A DNA stretch of 64,000 nt, from assembly GCA_037576195.1 (NCBI GenBank), contig CM075103.1, positions 20,026,001-20,090,000 on the forward strand, given 5' to 3'. Shown here one piece after another: positions 25,317 to 35,462 of the stretch. The stretch's first letter is position 1. Every line of letters begins with the position of its first letter. The DNA is from Phytoseiulus persimilis (lineage: Eukaryota; Arthropoda; Arachnida; Mesostigmata; Phytoseiidae). A model generated the notes under the pieces. That model searched no databases. It was not told the origin of the DNA and worked only from the letters and a program-made list of their open reading frames with translations. A program made the position numbers and the translations under genes.

Positions 25317-26311
25317 CCTGAGCAGCTGCTCGAACACAATCAACTATTCACAAACGTTCAAAATCACATAACTTGCCACTGGGGGATGCCGCGGAAATCC
25401 CCGAATATAACGCCGCTGCGAGAATCTCTATGACAACAAAAACATGTGAGGTGCGAACGGCTCACGAGTGCCCGTCCGAAACGTTCCCCCGATCTGAATT
25501 CAAATCAGCGCGGGCCCGCTGTATTGGCGTCTTATTCTGTGGGGACTCACAAAAGCGCCGGGAGCTCGAGAACGCGCCGTGCTAACAAGTGGGATCAGTT
25601 TCGCGATTTCTGTGGGTTTACGCGGCTCGGGAGCTTGCAATAGCTGTAGATATCGAACGAAGAAGATATAAAGCCATATAAGCGCTTCTTAATCTATCTC
25701 CGCGACCCACTTCACCGCATTTCACTGCTCGGCCGCGTTCCATGGGTCTCGAACGCTCGATTCCAAAACTTCTCAGTTAATGCGCTCGATGTAACAAGGG
25801 AATTGAGAGGGCGTCTGATCCGATCCTACTTGAGTTCCAGCGCTCATCCTGCCTCTGTCGAGCTTGACGTAGCTTACTATCGGCTCCTTTCGAGAAACAA
25901 TCCAGCGAGAGAGCTTCGACCGAAGGGAAGTACAGCCGTCCTTCCTACGTCCTAGATAATTCTGTCAATCTGTCAACTACCAAGCTTCATGGTTAAGGAC
26001 CGCGGACCCAGCGGACTCGCGAGTCCGAAGAGCCCGAGACCTAGTTCAGATGTTGACGCAAAACCCTGTATTTGGAGCCAGATTCATGTCTCGGTATTCC
26101 CGCGCAGCTCGTCGTTGTGCTGATGTTCTTTCAGTAATTCGAGGTACTTGCGGCCGTCGTGAGCTATGCACCGTTTAGGCACCGTCGTGATTGCAAAAGT
26201 TCGAGTGTCCACCCGCCTGCGTGCAGTTCAGTGAGGCGCCGTCGAATGACGTCCTTTGAAGGACGATCACGATCGAGAGCGATTAGAGAGTGCGAGGTCA
26301 CAAGTAGACAT
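25317..26311. other. Upstream flank of CEP78
   Basis: This should contain the CEP78 promoter and 5' UTR. I see no clear TATA box, RNA gene or second coding sequence. Confidence 0.4.
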
Positions 26312-26376
26312 GAGTTCGCGTAGTCCGGGGTACGGGCCGTCCTGGAGGTACACAAAGTACGGAAAGTACGGAAAGT

Positions 26377-26618
26377 ACGCAAAGTATGATTCGGCATTAA
26401 TTCTCGCAGTAGACGACGTACCGAGAGTACAGAATCCTCGGTGAGCACGGGAAGTCGAGATATTACGGAATGAAACTTTCGAGGAAGCAATATTTTAGAA
26501 ATTTGAGTTTGATGCTGAATACGCAAAGTACGGAAAATATAATTCGGCATCTATTCTCGCAGTAGTAGACGTACCGAGAGTAGAGAATCTTCGGAGGGCA
26601 CGGGAAGTCTAGATATTG
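26377..26618 (+). repeat. Two direct copies of a 92-98 bp subterminal segment
   Basis: Copy A (26377-26468) and copy B (26521-26618) share TACGCAAAGTA, ATTCGGCAT, ATTCTCGCAGTAG, GACGTACCGAGAGTA and GCACGGGAAGTC in the same order. The right end of the element (complement of about 27093-27150) matches copy B better than copy A. Copy B may therefore be the original subterminal sequence and the outer stretch an added end. Confidence 0.6.
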
Positions 26619-26666
26619 TGCAGGGTTCTACACAACTCTAGCGCTCAAAATCGCCAAATCACTTCC

Positions 26667-27092
26667 ATGGAGGCAGAAATTCGAGATTGTCATCGGATTC
26701 CGGTGGGAATTCGTGCCGAGCGGCAAGAAGCCACACTGTGGGCCAACGCGGAGCAACGCGAGCTACCTCGAGACACTCAGGATTAATACGAAGCTTCTCT
26801 CGACCGCGACGAAGATGAGCGACATGCGTGGTCGTGTTCTCCGCAGAAGATGATCAAACTTCACTTAGAGGGCTTCGACACTCTGCCGGAATCGCTGTCA
26901 GAAACGCTAAAGGTACTTCAACCAACAAGCGTGCCCGCCGAGCGAGCCTTCAGTTAAGCTCGCAATACCTGGCGATACACGCAAGAGCGCCAAGATGATG
27001 AACGCTTCGCTGACTAGCTCCTGTTGAAAGATATTTACGCGAAGGCAAAACCATGGGCGAAGTTCTCACTGGAGAACGCCATAACTGATTGA
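26667..27092 (+). pseudogene. hAT transposase C-terminal (hATC dimerisation) relic
   Basis: One frame runs from an ATG at 26667 to a TGA at 27090-27092 and is broken only by three in-frame stops (TAA, TAA, TAG). It carries the diagnostic hATC signature, LQPTSVPAERAFS, then after a stop NTWRYTQERQDDERFAD and LLLKDIYAKAKPW. In hAT transposases this C-terminal block mediates dimerisation and helps form the active core. The DDE residues and BED finger lie upstream in the family and are absent here, so the element cannot move itself. Point stops with no frameshift suggest modest age. Confidence 0.75.
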
Positions 27093-27193
27093 TTACAGAA
27101 AGTATGTCTACTACTGCGAGAATAGACGCCGAATTATATTTTCCGTACTTTGCGTACCTCCGGTACGGCCCGTACCCCGGCCTACGCAAACTC

Positions 27194-28175
27194 TAGTAGG
27201 ATTAGTAGACTGGAATCCGGATCCTCACAGTTTTTTAGCCAGAATGAGTCAGGACAGCCTGAGCCCGGTAAGGTCTATTCCAAAGCAAGGCAGAAGTGGA
27301 TTTCTGCGACCCCTATTCATGGTCCTCAATTATCGCTCCGGTGAACAGGGTGGTCAGCGCAAGTCGGAAGTATTCTTAACCTCCGTTCCCTTTCTTTTGG
27401 TCACAACTCGCTCGAAAGAATTCTTCTTTCGATCGATAGCTCGAAGGATGACGCATATTTCCCACCTTTATTTGCCTCAATCGGCGAAGAATTGATTTCC
27501 CTGGAAAGCAGCAAAATATGCCGATGTTTTTTCCCAAACTTTCTCGAAAAACTGCCCGTGAAACGTCTTAAGCGAACCGATTTAGCTCGTCGTCATTTTT
27601 TTTCTCGAATGCAGTAGATGATGCCCCTCATTCGCTGAAGAAATGGCGACAATCGGTCAGAAGCACGAGAAAGGGCGACCGATCGCATCAGTTGAAAACT
27701 TTCCTATTTTTCCAAGCAGCACGCGGTGTCACAAATCTGTCTTCTGTTAACATATTGTCGCTTCGGTTCAATCGCCACGCATCTCCACATGGAAGCCGAT
27801 TCCGAGAAATTTCTCGATGGCCGAAGGTTCTCAGATCGGTCCAAACTACGGGAATGCCGTTCCGAAAATTGAGCTTTTCCAGTTTTTCGTCCCTCGTCCG
27901 GGAGCAAAACCTGAACCTGAGCTCGATCTCGAGCCCACTTCGATTCAACGATAGAACGGATAATCGATGCGCATAAGCTACCACGGGCACCTGACACCTC
28001 TCAATTGTAATTGACAAACTTTGGATTGTCAAGTAAGTAGCCGAATTGATACGCAGCCGGAGTGAGGTGCGACGAATCTGTCAATAGAGCCGACGCTGTG
28101 ACTTCCTCTTCTGGAAATACTCCCCTAGCCAAAGTTCCCGATGGAAATCTCCGCCCCCCACAGATTGATACTCAC
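27194..28175. other. Interval between two hAT elements
   Basis: No gene is supported. At 27346 the sequence CAGGGTGGTCAGCG resembles the terminus of the element at 4958, but I found no matching second end. A minus frame of 114 codons (28032-27688) is unassigned. Confidence 0.35.
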
Positions 28176-28568
28176 TGAGGGGCAGATGATTCGATCAGAG
28201 TTGTTGTCGTCTCCTCCACCGTCGTCGTCGTCAAGTGTGCTTTTGTAGCTACCGCAGCAACAGCGACTGCAACGAGCGGGCATGAAAGCTTCTCTGGCTA
28301 CCACTCCTTTGTTCCCTTGAGTTAAGTCCTCATACGTCACCTACAACGGAAACATGTTGCAGCAGGGATCATACCGGGGGCTATCACGTTGGCCCGATCT
28401 TCTCCAGCTGGATTCTTTCCCTTTCAGGAACTTGTTGCATGGACAGAGTATGTCTCCGGGGTGCTGCGGGTCACCAGGCGAAGCCCCTTCGTGTTGAAGT
28501 CCGCGTTCTTGATCAGATATACTGGGTTGTTTCGGGTGCAGTATTTCAGAAGAACATGGAATATTTCT
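28176..28568 (-). CDS. Possible exon pair of an unknown minus-strand gene
   Basis: Two stretches read like protein and can be spliced in phase. The first (28568-28475) follows a weak acceptor (AGAACAG) and includes YCTRNNPVYLIKNADFNTKG. The second (28340-28176) follows a good acceptor (TTCCGTTGTAG) and ends at donor TCA|GTGAGT. It includes VTYEDLTQGNKGVVAREAF, a cysteine cluster CSRCCCG and an Asp/Gly run. The linking intron would be 134 bp with donor CTG|GTGACC. Without that intron the first frame continues to a TGA 13 codons later. I do not recognise the protein. No start codon or upstream exon is secure, and the hAT insertion begins only about 90 bp upstream. Confidence 0.3.
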
Positions 28569-28656
28569 CTGTTCTATTCTCGTGCGCGTTCGCACAGTTC
28601 TCATTTGCAACTGTGCCTGATTCACAGGAACTTCGGACCCGATTCAGCAGTTTTCC

Positions 28657-30103
28657 CTCATCACTAGACGCCATATGAGCGGACATGTCCTTGTCCGTCC
28701 GCTTTCTAGCTTTTCAGGGCAAGTGTCCGTTTTCTTCGCGATCGACAGTAATCGTTGAGTTCGCAGGCACTTCCTGGGAAAGAGAGCGTTGTTCCCAACT
28801 GCGCTTCATAATATAAAGATAATATAATATTTCCGTAGTCAGGGACAAACTCTTATTCTTCCCTCCGGGACCTCGGATCAAATGGAGGGGTGTCTAGTTG
28901 ACGGGTTGGATGCATCGATAAGTAGATGTGAATGACCAGGATTCGGTTAAGAAACTATGGGTTCTGGAAAGGGAGGCTTCATACATCTTCGACTTTGTGC
29001 TTCCTGTTGGGGAGCGAAATCATATGCCGTCGGGACCTCTCGATCTCGGGAAGATCTGGTAATGAAATGATGATTCCGCGGAAACGAGGAGAACAACGCT
29101 CACTCAAAAATCGGGGCGGAATCAAATCTCTATGTTTGGAAACTTATTGCTTGGTTCGCCAGGTTCTCACCTCTGATCATTGCTCTCCCCTTAGCCGGAA
29201 AGGATCGACTCTAACTGTAATTCACCTGAATTCACATGCTCTACACATGTGTTCCGCCTGCTCTGCGAGACGGTTCGTGACCATTAGTAGATCTTACCGA
29301 GCATTTATCGGGCACGGGCTGCTGCCCCACGCGCCACCAACTGCGCGTCTGGGAATCCCTCAATGCTGCCTACCTTCATTTCAAGAATCTCGAGAGAGTC
29401 GAGATCTTCGTGTCTCGTTTCGAAGGCATAGCGGCCGAAATATTGGCCTTATGGACTCTTGCTCAAGATGCAGAGCTCCAAAATCGATTCAAAGCAGTTT
29501 CGGTAATTTTTGAGTTCCTGGAATCCATCTTACTTCCGATGAAGAGCCAAATGAGAGCAGACCTCCCCGCCTGATTGGAGCAAATTTTCTCGAATGGCCC
29601 CGATTCCACTTGACTCTCGACTCTTCCGTCATGCACTCTCCCGCAATGCCGGAATCGAGAGATCTTTTTCTCCGTTGGAAAACATCCCCACGGATAATCT
29701 GACCTCCTCGTCAGATCAGCATGATGCGAGGTGACATTTACTAATCAATATCAGGGAAAGAACATCGTCCGTGAAGAGATTCTCGCTTCACGGTGTTTCT
29801 GTCGCCTGAACGGAAGTCAAATATGCTGTTTCCCTGTCGACAACTTGAAACAATGGAGAATATTCATCGATCGCTCCATCAGCAGCTCTGTCTGTATGAC
29901 AACGGAATCGCCCTGCTTCCATACATATATGACTGCCCGAAATCCCAGCTAATAAAACTCATCGTTTACTGAAAGGGCATGCTCAAATCGCGAAAATAAC
30001 GGATGTCCGCTCCCAATGTCCGTTTCTGCCTCGGATGTCCGCCGGACACGTGTCCGCTTTTTGCGGAGAGAATGTCCGCTCATATGGCGTCCCTACTCAT
30101 CAC
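28657..30103 (+). mobile_element. hAT transposon copy with exact 8-bp target duplication
   Basis: The element spans 28665-30095 (1431 bp). CTCATCAC stands immediately outside both ends (28657-28664 and 30096-30103), the 8-bp duplication expected for hAT. The inverted ends read TAG (left) and TAGGG (right), each followed by ACGCCATATGAGCGGACAT. The left end has lost two G from the TAGGG terminus. Both subterminal regions are dense in TGTCCG/CGGACA hexamers (at least five left, six right), a pattern typical of hAT transposase binding. Internal plus-strand coding sequence is broken (29377-29734). The intact duplication means little flank loss since insertion. Confidence 0.9.
29377..29734 (+). 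pseudogene. hAT transposase relic
   Basis: The first piece (29377-29574) is open for 65 codons to a TGA and includes HFKNLERVEIFVSRFEGIA and FKAVSVIFEFLESILLP, which resembles the helical region of hAT transposases between the catalytic core and the C-terminus. The second piece (29642-29734), in another frame, has the hATC-type RNAGIERSFSPLENIPTD and then a TGA. A frameshift between them and missing upstream domains make the copy non-autonomous. Sequence and ends differ from the 26.3-kb element, so the two come from different hAT lineages. Confidence 0.65.
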
Positions 30104-31964
30104 TGATTCCTATCCAGTATAGAGAGAGGTTACGAATTCGATCTAATCGATCTCGTGGACCCAGAAAGTTCTGTTCGTCTCGGGAGGTTTGCGAGCGAAG
30201 GGTGACAGTTCAAGAACAGAACAAGGTAGCTCGAGGAATCTATGGCGTTCAGGTCTGGGCGGTCACGGCGAACATCCGACGAACATCTGAGAGGTCAGCG
30301 CAGCCTGCAACAGGTCGGGTTGGTACCAGACGATTCGTGGTACCGAGGTCTCGGTGGGAAGGACGAATACCCAGAAGTGGGTTACATTCTTCAGGCTCAC
30401 TTTCTCCCTTCGAAAATGATCCAATGGTTTCCATTCTCTGCGGAGAGGGGCAATGAGCATCCCATCCTGAGATATGGGACAAACATCGGCAGCGAACTCC
30501 GGGCCTTTAAGGGACGGGACGGGCCGGCCGGCTAGTATCAGGTATAATCAGGCGTTTTCACGGAAAGAATCTCCGAACCGAGCACGTGCTCTCAGTGACA
30601 TCCTCCGAGATTTGTCTCGTGAGTCCGCAGGTGCTCCAAGATTGCCGATGACAGCAGAATTCGTATCAACATTTCTGCATCGTTGTCAGCGATCCGTTCG
30701 GAGGGAGTGGGCTCATTGCACTGCCAACTGCGTCGCGAGAACGAGACCGAAGGCTGCTGCTCTAGGTGCATCATCTCCAGCCTACGGACAAGAGTCGTGC
30801 AACTACGTCGGAACCGACTGCCGCGAAAGGTATCGTATCCATCCCGGCGGCGCCCGGCAGCTCCCGTTGGCGGTTTCGAAACCGAGTTCTGCCCTCGCGC
30901 GGGCAGCGACTCGTTGATGCCTAACGCCGACGTACGCAGTGAATTTTTCATCGAGATCTTAGTGAAAATACCCGCCAGAGCTTCTGAAAGAATCCCAGGG
31001 TCAAGTGACAGAAGGAGGATAGACCCTCAAGTTCAAACGCCGTAACCGTCTCCTTGATCCCCACAGCATGGTACTGCCCGGTAACCGCGATATTTGCTTG
31101 ACAAATATGAGCCCTTGCAAGGAAAATCTCGCATCCTCAAATCTTTGGAAGACCTGGAACGGCCAAGCGCATTCGGGTTTCCGAGGGCGGTGACAGTTTC
31201 TAGCCGTGGAAGTATGCTCATGAAAGGGCGATTGGAAAATTGAGTAGCGCCGTTCTCTCGAGGGACCGCATGGCTGGGGAAAGGAGGTGAGACTCAACGT
31301 AAACCTCGTTGCGCGAACGACGGTGCGGGAGAGCTCGTCTGGACGATCGCAGATCAGAGCTATTCGAGCAGTGAATCACTCTCGATTACTCCACTATTCG
31401 ACTCCTGACAGCGGGAAAGAGGAGACGAACGACTTTGTCCTGTCACATAGTTGATGAGTGCGCTGAGCCGACACCTCCTGCACTTCAGAAGCGGAAACTC
31501 GAATGAGAGCTTCGGTCGACTTGACAATCGCGGTCTCAGAGGAACTTCTAGTCTGTATTCCTCGATATCCGAGGACACGAACATGTGACAATACGGCAAG
31601 ATGAGGTTGGATGCTCTTCTTCCTGGAAGATGAACGTTCGCCAAATCTCATTGTAACGTTTGAGGGATTCCGGTTCGGGATTGTTAGGCTCGTCCCCTAC
31701 CATTCCCACGCCTTGAAGCCATCTAAATAGATGCCTCACGATAGGAGCACACAAAGGGCAGAGATTTAGACGTTTTCAGGCGTTTATGAGATCTCGTCGG
31801 GAGAGCTTGTCTCTGATGATCACAGAACCCCAGACAAATTCTTTTGTTCGCCCCAACATAATGTTCATGCAATCTTCGCCCAGTGAACTATCGAAGCCGA
31901 GGTTCTCCGCATGTTCAAGTTGTGAATTGTTATGGAGCAGAAGCAATTCTGGCGTCATCAGCGA
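30104..31964. other. Interval with scattered unassigned frames
   Basis: Short protein-like frames occur on both strands: plus 31083-31240 (including YLLDKYEPLQGKSRILKSLE), minus 31973-31776 and minus 31754-31548 (including FRWLQGVGMVGDEPNNPEPE). The last two are adjacent but lie in different frames. They could be remnants of one more transposon, but I cannot name a family. Confidence 0.3.
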
Positions 31965-31970
31965 TTTATT
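31965..31970 (-). terminator. Polyadenylation signal of RPS25, overlapping the stop codon
   Basis: On the minus strand the gene ends TGAATAAA, so the last base of the stop codon is the first A of AATAAA. A very short 3' UTR is common for ribosomal protein genes. Confidence 0.5.
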
Positions 31971-33512
31971 CAAGCATCTTCCGCCTTAGTTGTTCTCGTG
32001 TAGATGATCTGTGAGTGGTGTTTTGACACGAGCTTGATGGCGCCGCTCTCCTGGAGTTCTTGGAGGGCTTTCTTGGCCAATGAGGCACGGATCTTCAGAC
32101 GCTCAGAAACAACTGAAGGGGTGATCAGTTTGTACGCAGACACCTGGAAAATGAGGCGAGAAGATTCTGAGAAAAATCCGACAGCTCACACCTATTTTCA
32201 CTCCATAGCGGAAGGACAGGAGAACACGAGCACACACAAAGGTAGCTGTGAGAGGTCACAGTGACAAGTAAGATCGGACGGCGTGATCCGCGTGCACAGT
32301 CCATAGTGCGTCGGGTGCTTCGATGAACGAGTGTCGTTGCTGGAAGATGAGGTGGACATCGTCCTGACCGCAGTCTCATAGCTTTAGCAGTATCAGGACT
32401 CAAGCAAAGGCCACAAGACTGCAGGAAGGGAACGCCCAAATGACGGTGAGCGGGTTCGCCCACATGCAACACAAGATCTGGACATCGGATGGGATCGACA
32501 CTCATACGATCTTATCGAACCGCCCGACTCTGGGTGAACCACAGTGAGATTCCAAGAGCTATAATGTGGTTTCAACCTCGGTTGATCTAAACACCGATCG
32601 AAACGCATGCAAGAGGATGAACACTGAATGCGAGACCGACATTCACAGCATCAATCAAAACGGAGGTACAGGGTTTAAATTACCTCTTTGTGCAACTTCT
32701 CGTACGTTGCTTTGTCGAACAGAACAAGGTTGTTAAGCTTGTCACGAACTTTTCCTTTCGACCACTTCTTCTTCTTGGCCTTGCCTCCTCCGGATCCTTC
32801 CTTCTTCTTGCCGGACTTGGCCGGGTCAGACTTTCCCTTCGTATCCTTCTTCGGAGGCTGCAAACAATAAACGATTCCATTACCCACCATCCTCCTCTTC
32901 ATTACCGCGGATGTTCCATTGGGGAACTGGGGTACTGCGCGAATTGTGCTGCAATCGAAATCCCTCACGAGTTTCGTCGAAGATTCATACTGAACCAAGT
33001 TTCACACGTGAGAGTTCCATTAACCCGGAGCAGTTTCGTCTTTCTCCTGATCAGCTGAGAACTGGCTAAGGATCTTTCCATAGGGAATCCGCAGGTAGAA
33101 GCGAACGGAATAGCTCGAAAAATGGTGATCAGTGAAGAAGTTTTACTCGAACTGCGAACGCTATGTGGACGTATGGACTCGAAAATTGGGAGTCCAAGCT
33201 ACCGAGAAATCTGACCCCCATGCAGTGTGACATGGATCCCAGGATTCGCCACTCCGGAATTTCTACATGGATGCGATGCAAAGTCTGCGCAAGGAGCACG
33301 GAAATCACACAGCGATCCGAGCAAGGATTCCCGTATCACACAACGTGGTCCGTTCATCGTGAGGCCTACGTGAAATCGTTCGAGGCTCGCAAGGGGAAGC
33401 CTGTGGCTGATCAACACCTCCAGCTTCACACTCGAAGAGTCACAGGAGGAGCCAAGAGAACGAATAGAATCCGGATTTCTAGGATAGAGTAAAAACATCG
33501 GATTTTTACCAT
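31970..33512 (-). CDS. RPS25: 40S ribosomal protein eS25, three exons
   Basis: eS25 sits on the head of the small ribosomal subunit and is needed for IRES-driven initiation. The three coding exons are 33512-33510 (the ATG alone), 32857-32684 and 32143-31970, all phase 0. Junctions are ATG|GTAAAA, TTTGCAG|CCT, GAG|GTAATT and TTTCCAG|GTG. The 116-residue product starts MPPKKD, has a Lys-rich N-terminus, the conserved [20 protein letters not shown] block (residues 26-45), [20 protein letters not shown], and [11 protein letters not shown] near the end. Family length is about 120. An isolated ATG exon behind a TOP leader is a known layout for ribosomal protein genes and decides exon 1. A closer ATG|GTGGGT at 32890 would leave a 30-bp intron and was rejected. 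The 3' UTR is minimal. Confidence 0.93.
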
Positions 33513-33544
33513 GTTGACGACGCAACCACAATGAGGTGCGGCGT

Positions 33545-33554
33545 GGAAAGGAAG
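33545..33554 (-). promoter_or_regulatory. 5'-TOP initiator of RPS25
   Basis: On the minus strand CTTCCTTTCC stands 32 bases before the ATG. A C followed by an unbroken pyrimidine run at the start site is the TOP element that puts ribosomal protein mRNAs under mTOR/LARP1 control. I place the cap site at 33554. The flanking GCGGCCAT gives a plausible short leader of 42 nt. Confidence 0.65.
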
Positions 33555-33995
33555 ATGGCCGCTCTTGGTGGTTTCGGTCTAGCTGTGGATGGATTTCCGA
33601 CTTGGAGGTGTGCGCGGGCTTTTTCAAAAAGTCCCCAACCGGAGATCTTGACTCGAGCTTCGCCGCGGAGAACGTGATCAGACATTTGGCAGGTAGCTTC
33701 GGACGCTGAGCCAGTTAACGAGGGAAGAGTCGAGTTCATTTCGGAGCCTCCGTTTGAAGACGCGTCGCTCGCTTTGGAAGCGAAGACCTCTACGAAAGCC
33801 TCGATGTTCGGACATGACTTCCACGAGTCCATGGAGAAGAAGATCGACGAGTCCTGCCTCGCCGTCTCGAGAATTGAGGAGTTCGGTCATCGGAAGTACA
33901 TTCATCCATGTGCTCACATGGATAGATGGAGGGTGCGGGATGAATCAAGCCCGAACTTCCAGGCTCTGGTCAGAGCGGAAACTCGATGCTCTTAA
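33555..33995 (+). other. Possible plus-strand gene head-to-head with RPS25
   Basis: An ATG at 33555, directly beside the RPS25 start site, opens MAALGGFGLAVDGFPTWRCA, an Arg/Ala/Ser start that resembles a mitochondrial presequence. The frame stops at a TGA (33675-33677) but resumes in the same register and stays open to a TAA at 33993-33995. The second part has coding-like codon use and includes EFISEPPFEDASLALEAKTS and FHESMEKKIDESCLAVSRIE. Either a short intron removes the stop (acceptor GGCAG at 33692, phase 0) or the frame is dead. I found no good donor and no family match. A competing minus frame covers part of the same bases. Confidence 0.3.
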
Positions 33996-35383
33996 TGTTA
34001 GAACGGAGGAATCAGGTAGCCCGCCTAGTTGCGTAGCGTAATTATGACATTCGAGTAATAGGCACGAGCGCGAGTTCATTTGCTCTGGAGTTTCGCGTTG
34101 GAGGAGCCCGTTGTTTTTCGTTGCTTCATGTTGATCGAAACTCCTTTCTCATGCAGTCTAAACTCATAGGCAAGGCCGAGGTCTGATCCAGAACCGGAGT
34201 CGTGCAGCCGCGTATGGGTTCGCAATCGGTGGAGCTAATATTCGGGGAGCCTCCAGAGGAGATCATCACGTCAGTCCTGATCAAATTGAGCGTCTGGCTG
34301 AAAAGGGCGCCCATGACGGAAGGCTTGATTCTGCAAAGCTACAGAGTGATCATCGTGAGTCGGGAACTTTCTCGCTCTCTCTCATTTTGCTCATGACTCG
34401 GTGAATCCGAGTCCGATCATGGAATTTTGGCGTTCGATAGCTGAGAGGATGGCGCATTTTTTTCTCTTCGATTCTCGTGAAACGATGAAAAATTGAATTT
34501 TTTGAATCGACTCAAAGATTGCCTTTTCTTTATTTTCAACTCCACTCAAAAAACTGATCGACAAACTTCTGAAGTCGGCCGATCGAAGTCGAAAGTGCCA
34601 AGTTCGACGCAGGATAGGGGGCTGCTCAAACGCCCGACAACTCCAGATTTCTGACTCGAGATCTGTGAGAAGGTCGAAGTATCGAACGCCAAAATAAATC
34701 ATCAGGACGCATCATTGACGGTTCAAATGAGAATTGAGATGTTTGGGCTCCAACAAATGTTTTGCTTCTCGAGAGAATGATATACGATTTCCCATCCGTA
34801 GCCGGACCGAGCAGGAGTCGAATCTGGCAACAGGTCGCTACATTCACACTTGCCTCGGGAGACAGACGAGAGATCTTGGCTCATATACTGTTTCATGCGG
34901 AATGAACATATCACTCATATGACCCAGTTCGGCGTTTTCCCATCTTTCAGTGCGAGTACCGTTCAGCGTTGATCCAAGAAATGAGAATCGGGAGGCCAAT
35001 CAACTAGAAGTGAGCTCGATGTGATTCCCAAACGCGAAATCTCCGAGACACTAGGGCACTCAGAGTCCTCAAGGGCCGTAACATCTGTCTGAACTCAAAC
35101 TCAATATAGGATCCTAGATGGAGCAGAGATTTGGAAGATGTTCGATTCACTCGTGATCTCGGTCGAGTACTGAAGAAAGAAAAGAGGAGACCGGGAGGAA
35201 ACCTCCGAGCTGCAATCAGAGGTTTCCTGTTCCTTGCAACTCTATGTGTCAACACGCTTCATCATCGGAGGATACTTGAAGGCTTTCGCGCATCAAGAGT
35301 GATTGAAGTATGCGACAAGCAGAATTACGTCGGAAGAATTCGCTCTCAAGACACCCAGGACTCTCCGAGATGAGAGCTCATGC
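33996..35383. other. Interval between the 33.6-kb frame and ENOPH1
   Basis: A good splice acceptor (CTCCTTTCTCATGCAG, ending 34156) and a donor (CATC|GTGAGT, about 34361) bracket about 200 bases. All three plus frames there either stop early or match nothing. It may be a further exon of the plus-strand candidate at 33.6 kb. Nothing else is supported. Confidence 0.25.
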
Positions 35384-35389
35384 TTTATT
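35384..35389 (-). terminator. Polyadenylation signal of ENOPH1
   Basis: AATAAA on the minus strand, about 75 bases after the ENOPH1 stop codon. Confidence 0.6.
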
Positions 35390-35462
35390 TAGAAGAGAAT
35401 TGAGTATCATAATGCTGAAATTTGGGATAAACACTCATCAATCACAGCGGAACTCAACATTG

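Larger units (their letters stand above)
26312..27193 (+). mobile_element. hAT-related element with terminal inverted repeats, internally decayed
   Basis: The left end GAGTTCGCGTAGTCC and the complement of the right end GAGTTTGCGTAGGCC are followed in both by CCGGGGTACGGGCCGT, GGAGGTAC and AAAGTACGG. The inverted similarity runs for about 110 bases. Inside lies a hAT transposase C-terminal relic on the plus strand (26667-27092). AGTAGAC occurs close outside both ends, but the edges are too blurred to call a target duplication. Next to the left end an internal segment is duplicated (26377-26468 and 26521-26618). Confidence 0.65.

Noticed and set aside
32858..32890. ATG|GTGGGT at 32890-32888 as RPS25 exon 1
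   Set aside because: It would leave a 30-bp intron. The ATG at 33512, with a TOP tract 32 bases upstream and a good donor, fits far better.
33163..33492. 109-codon plus frame
   Set aside because: It lies inside RPS25 intron 1, has no splice context and no protein similarity; probably chance.
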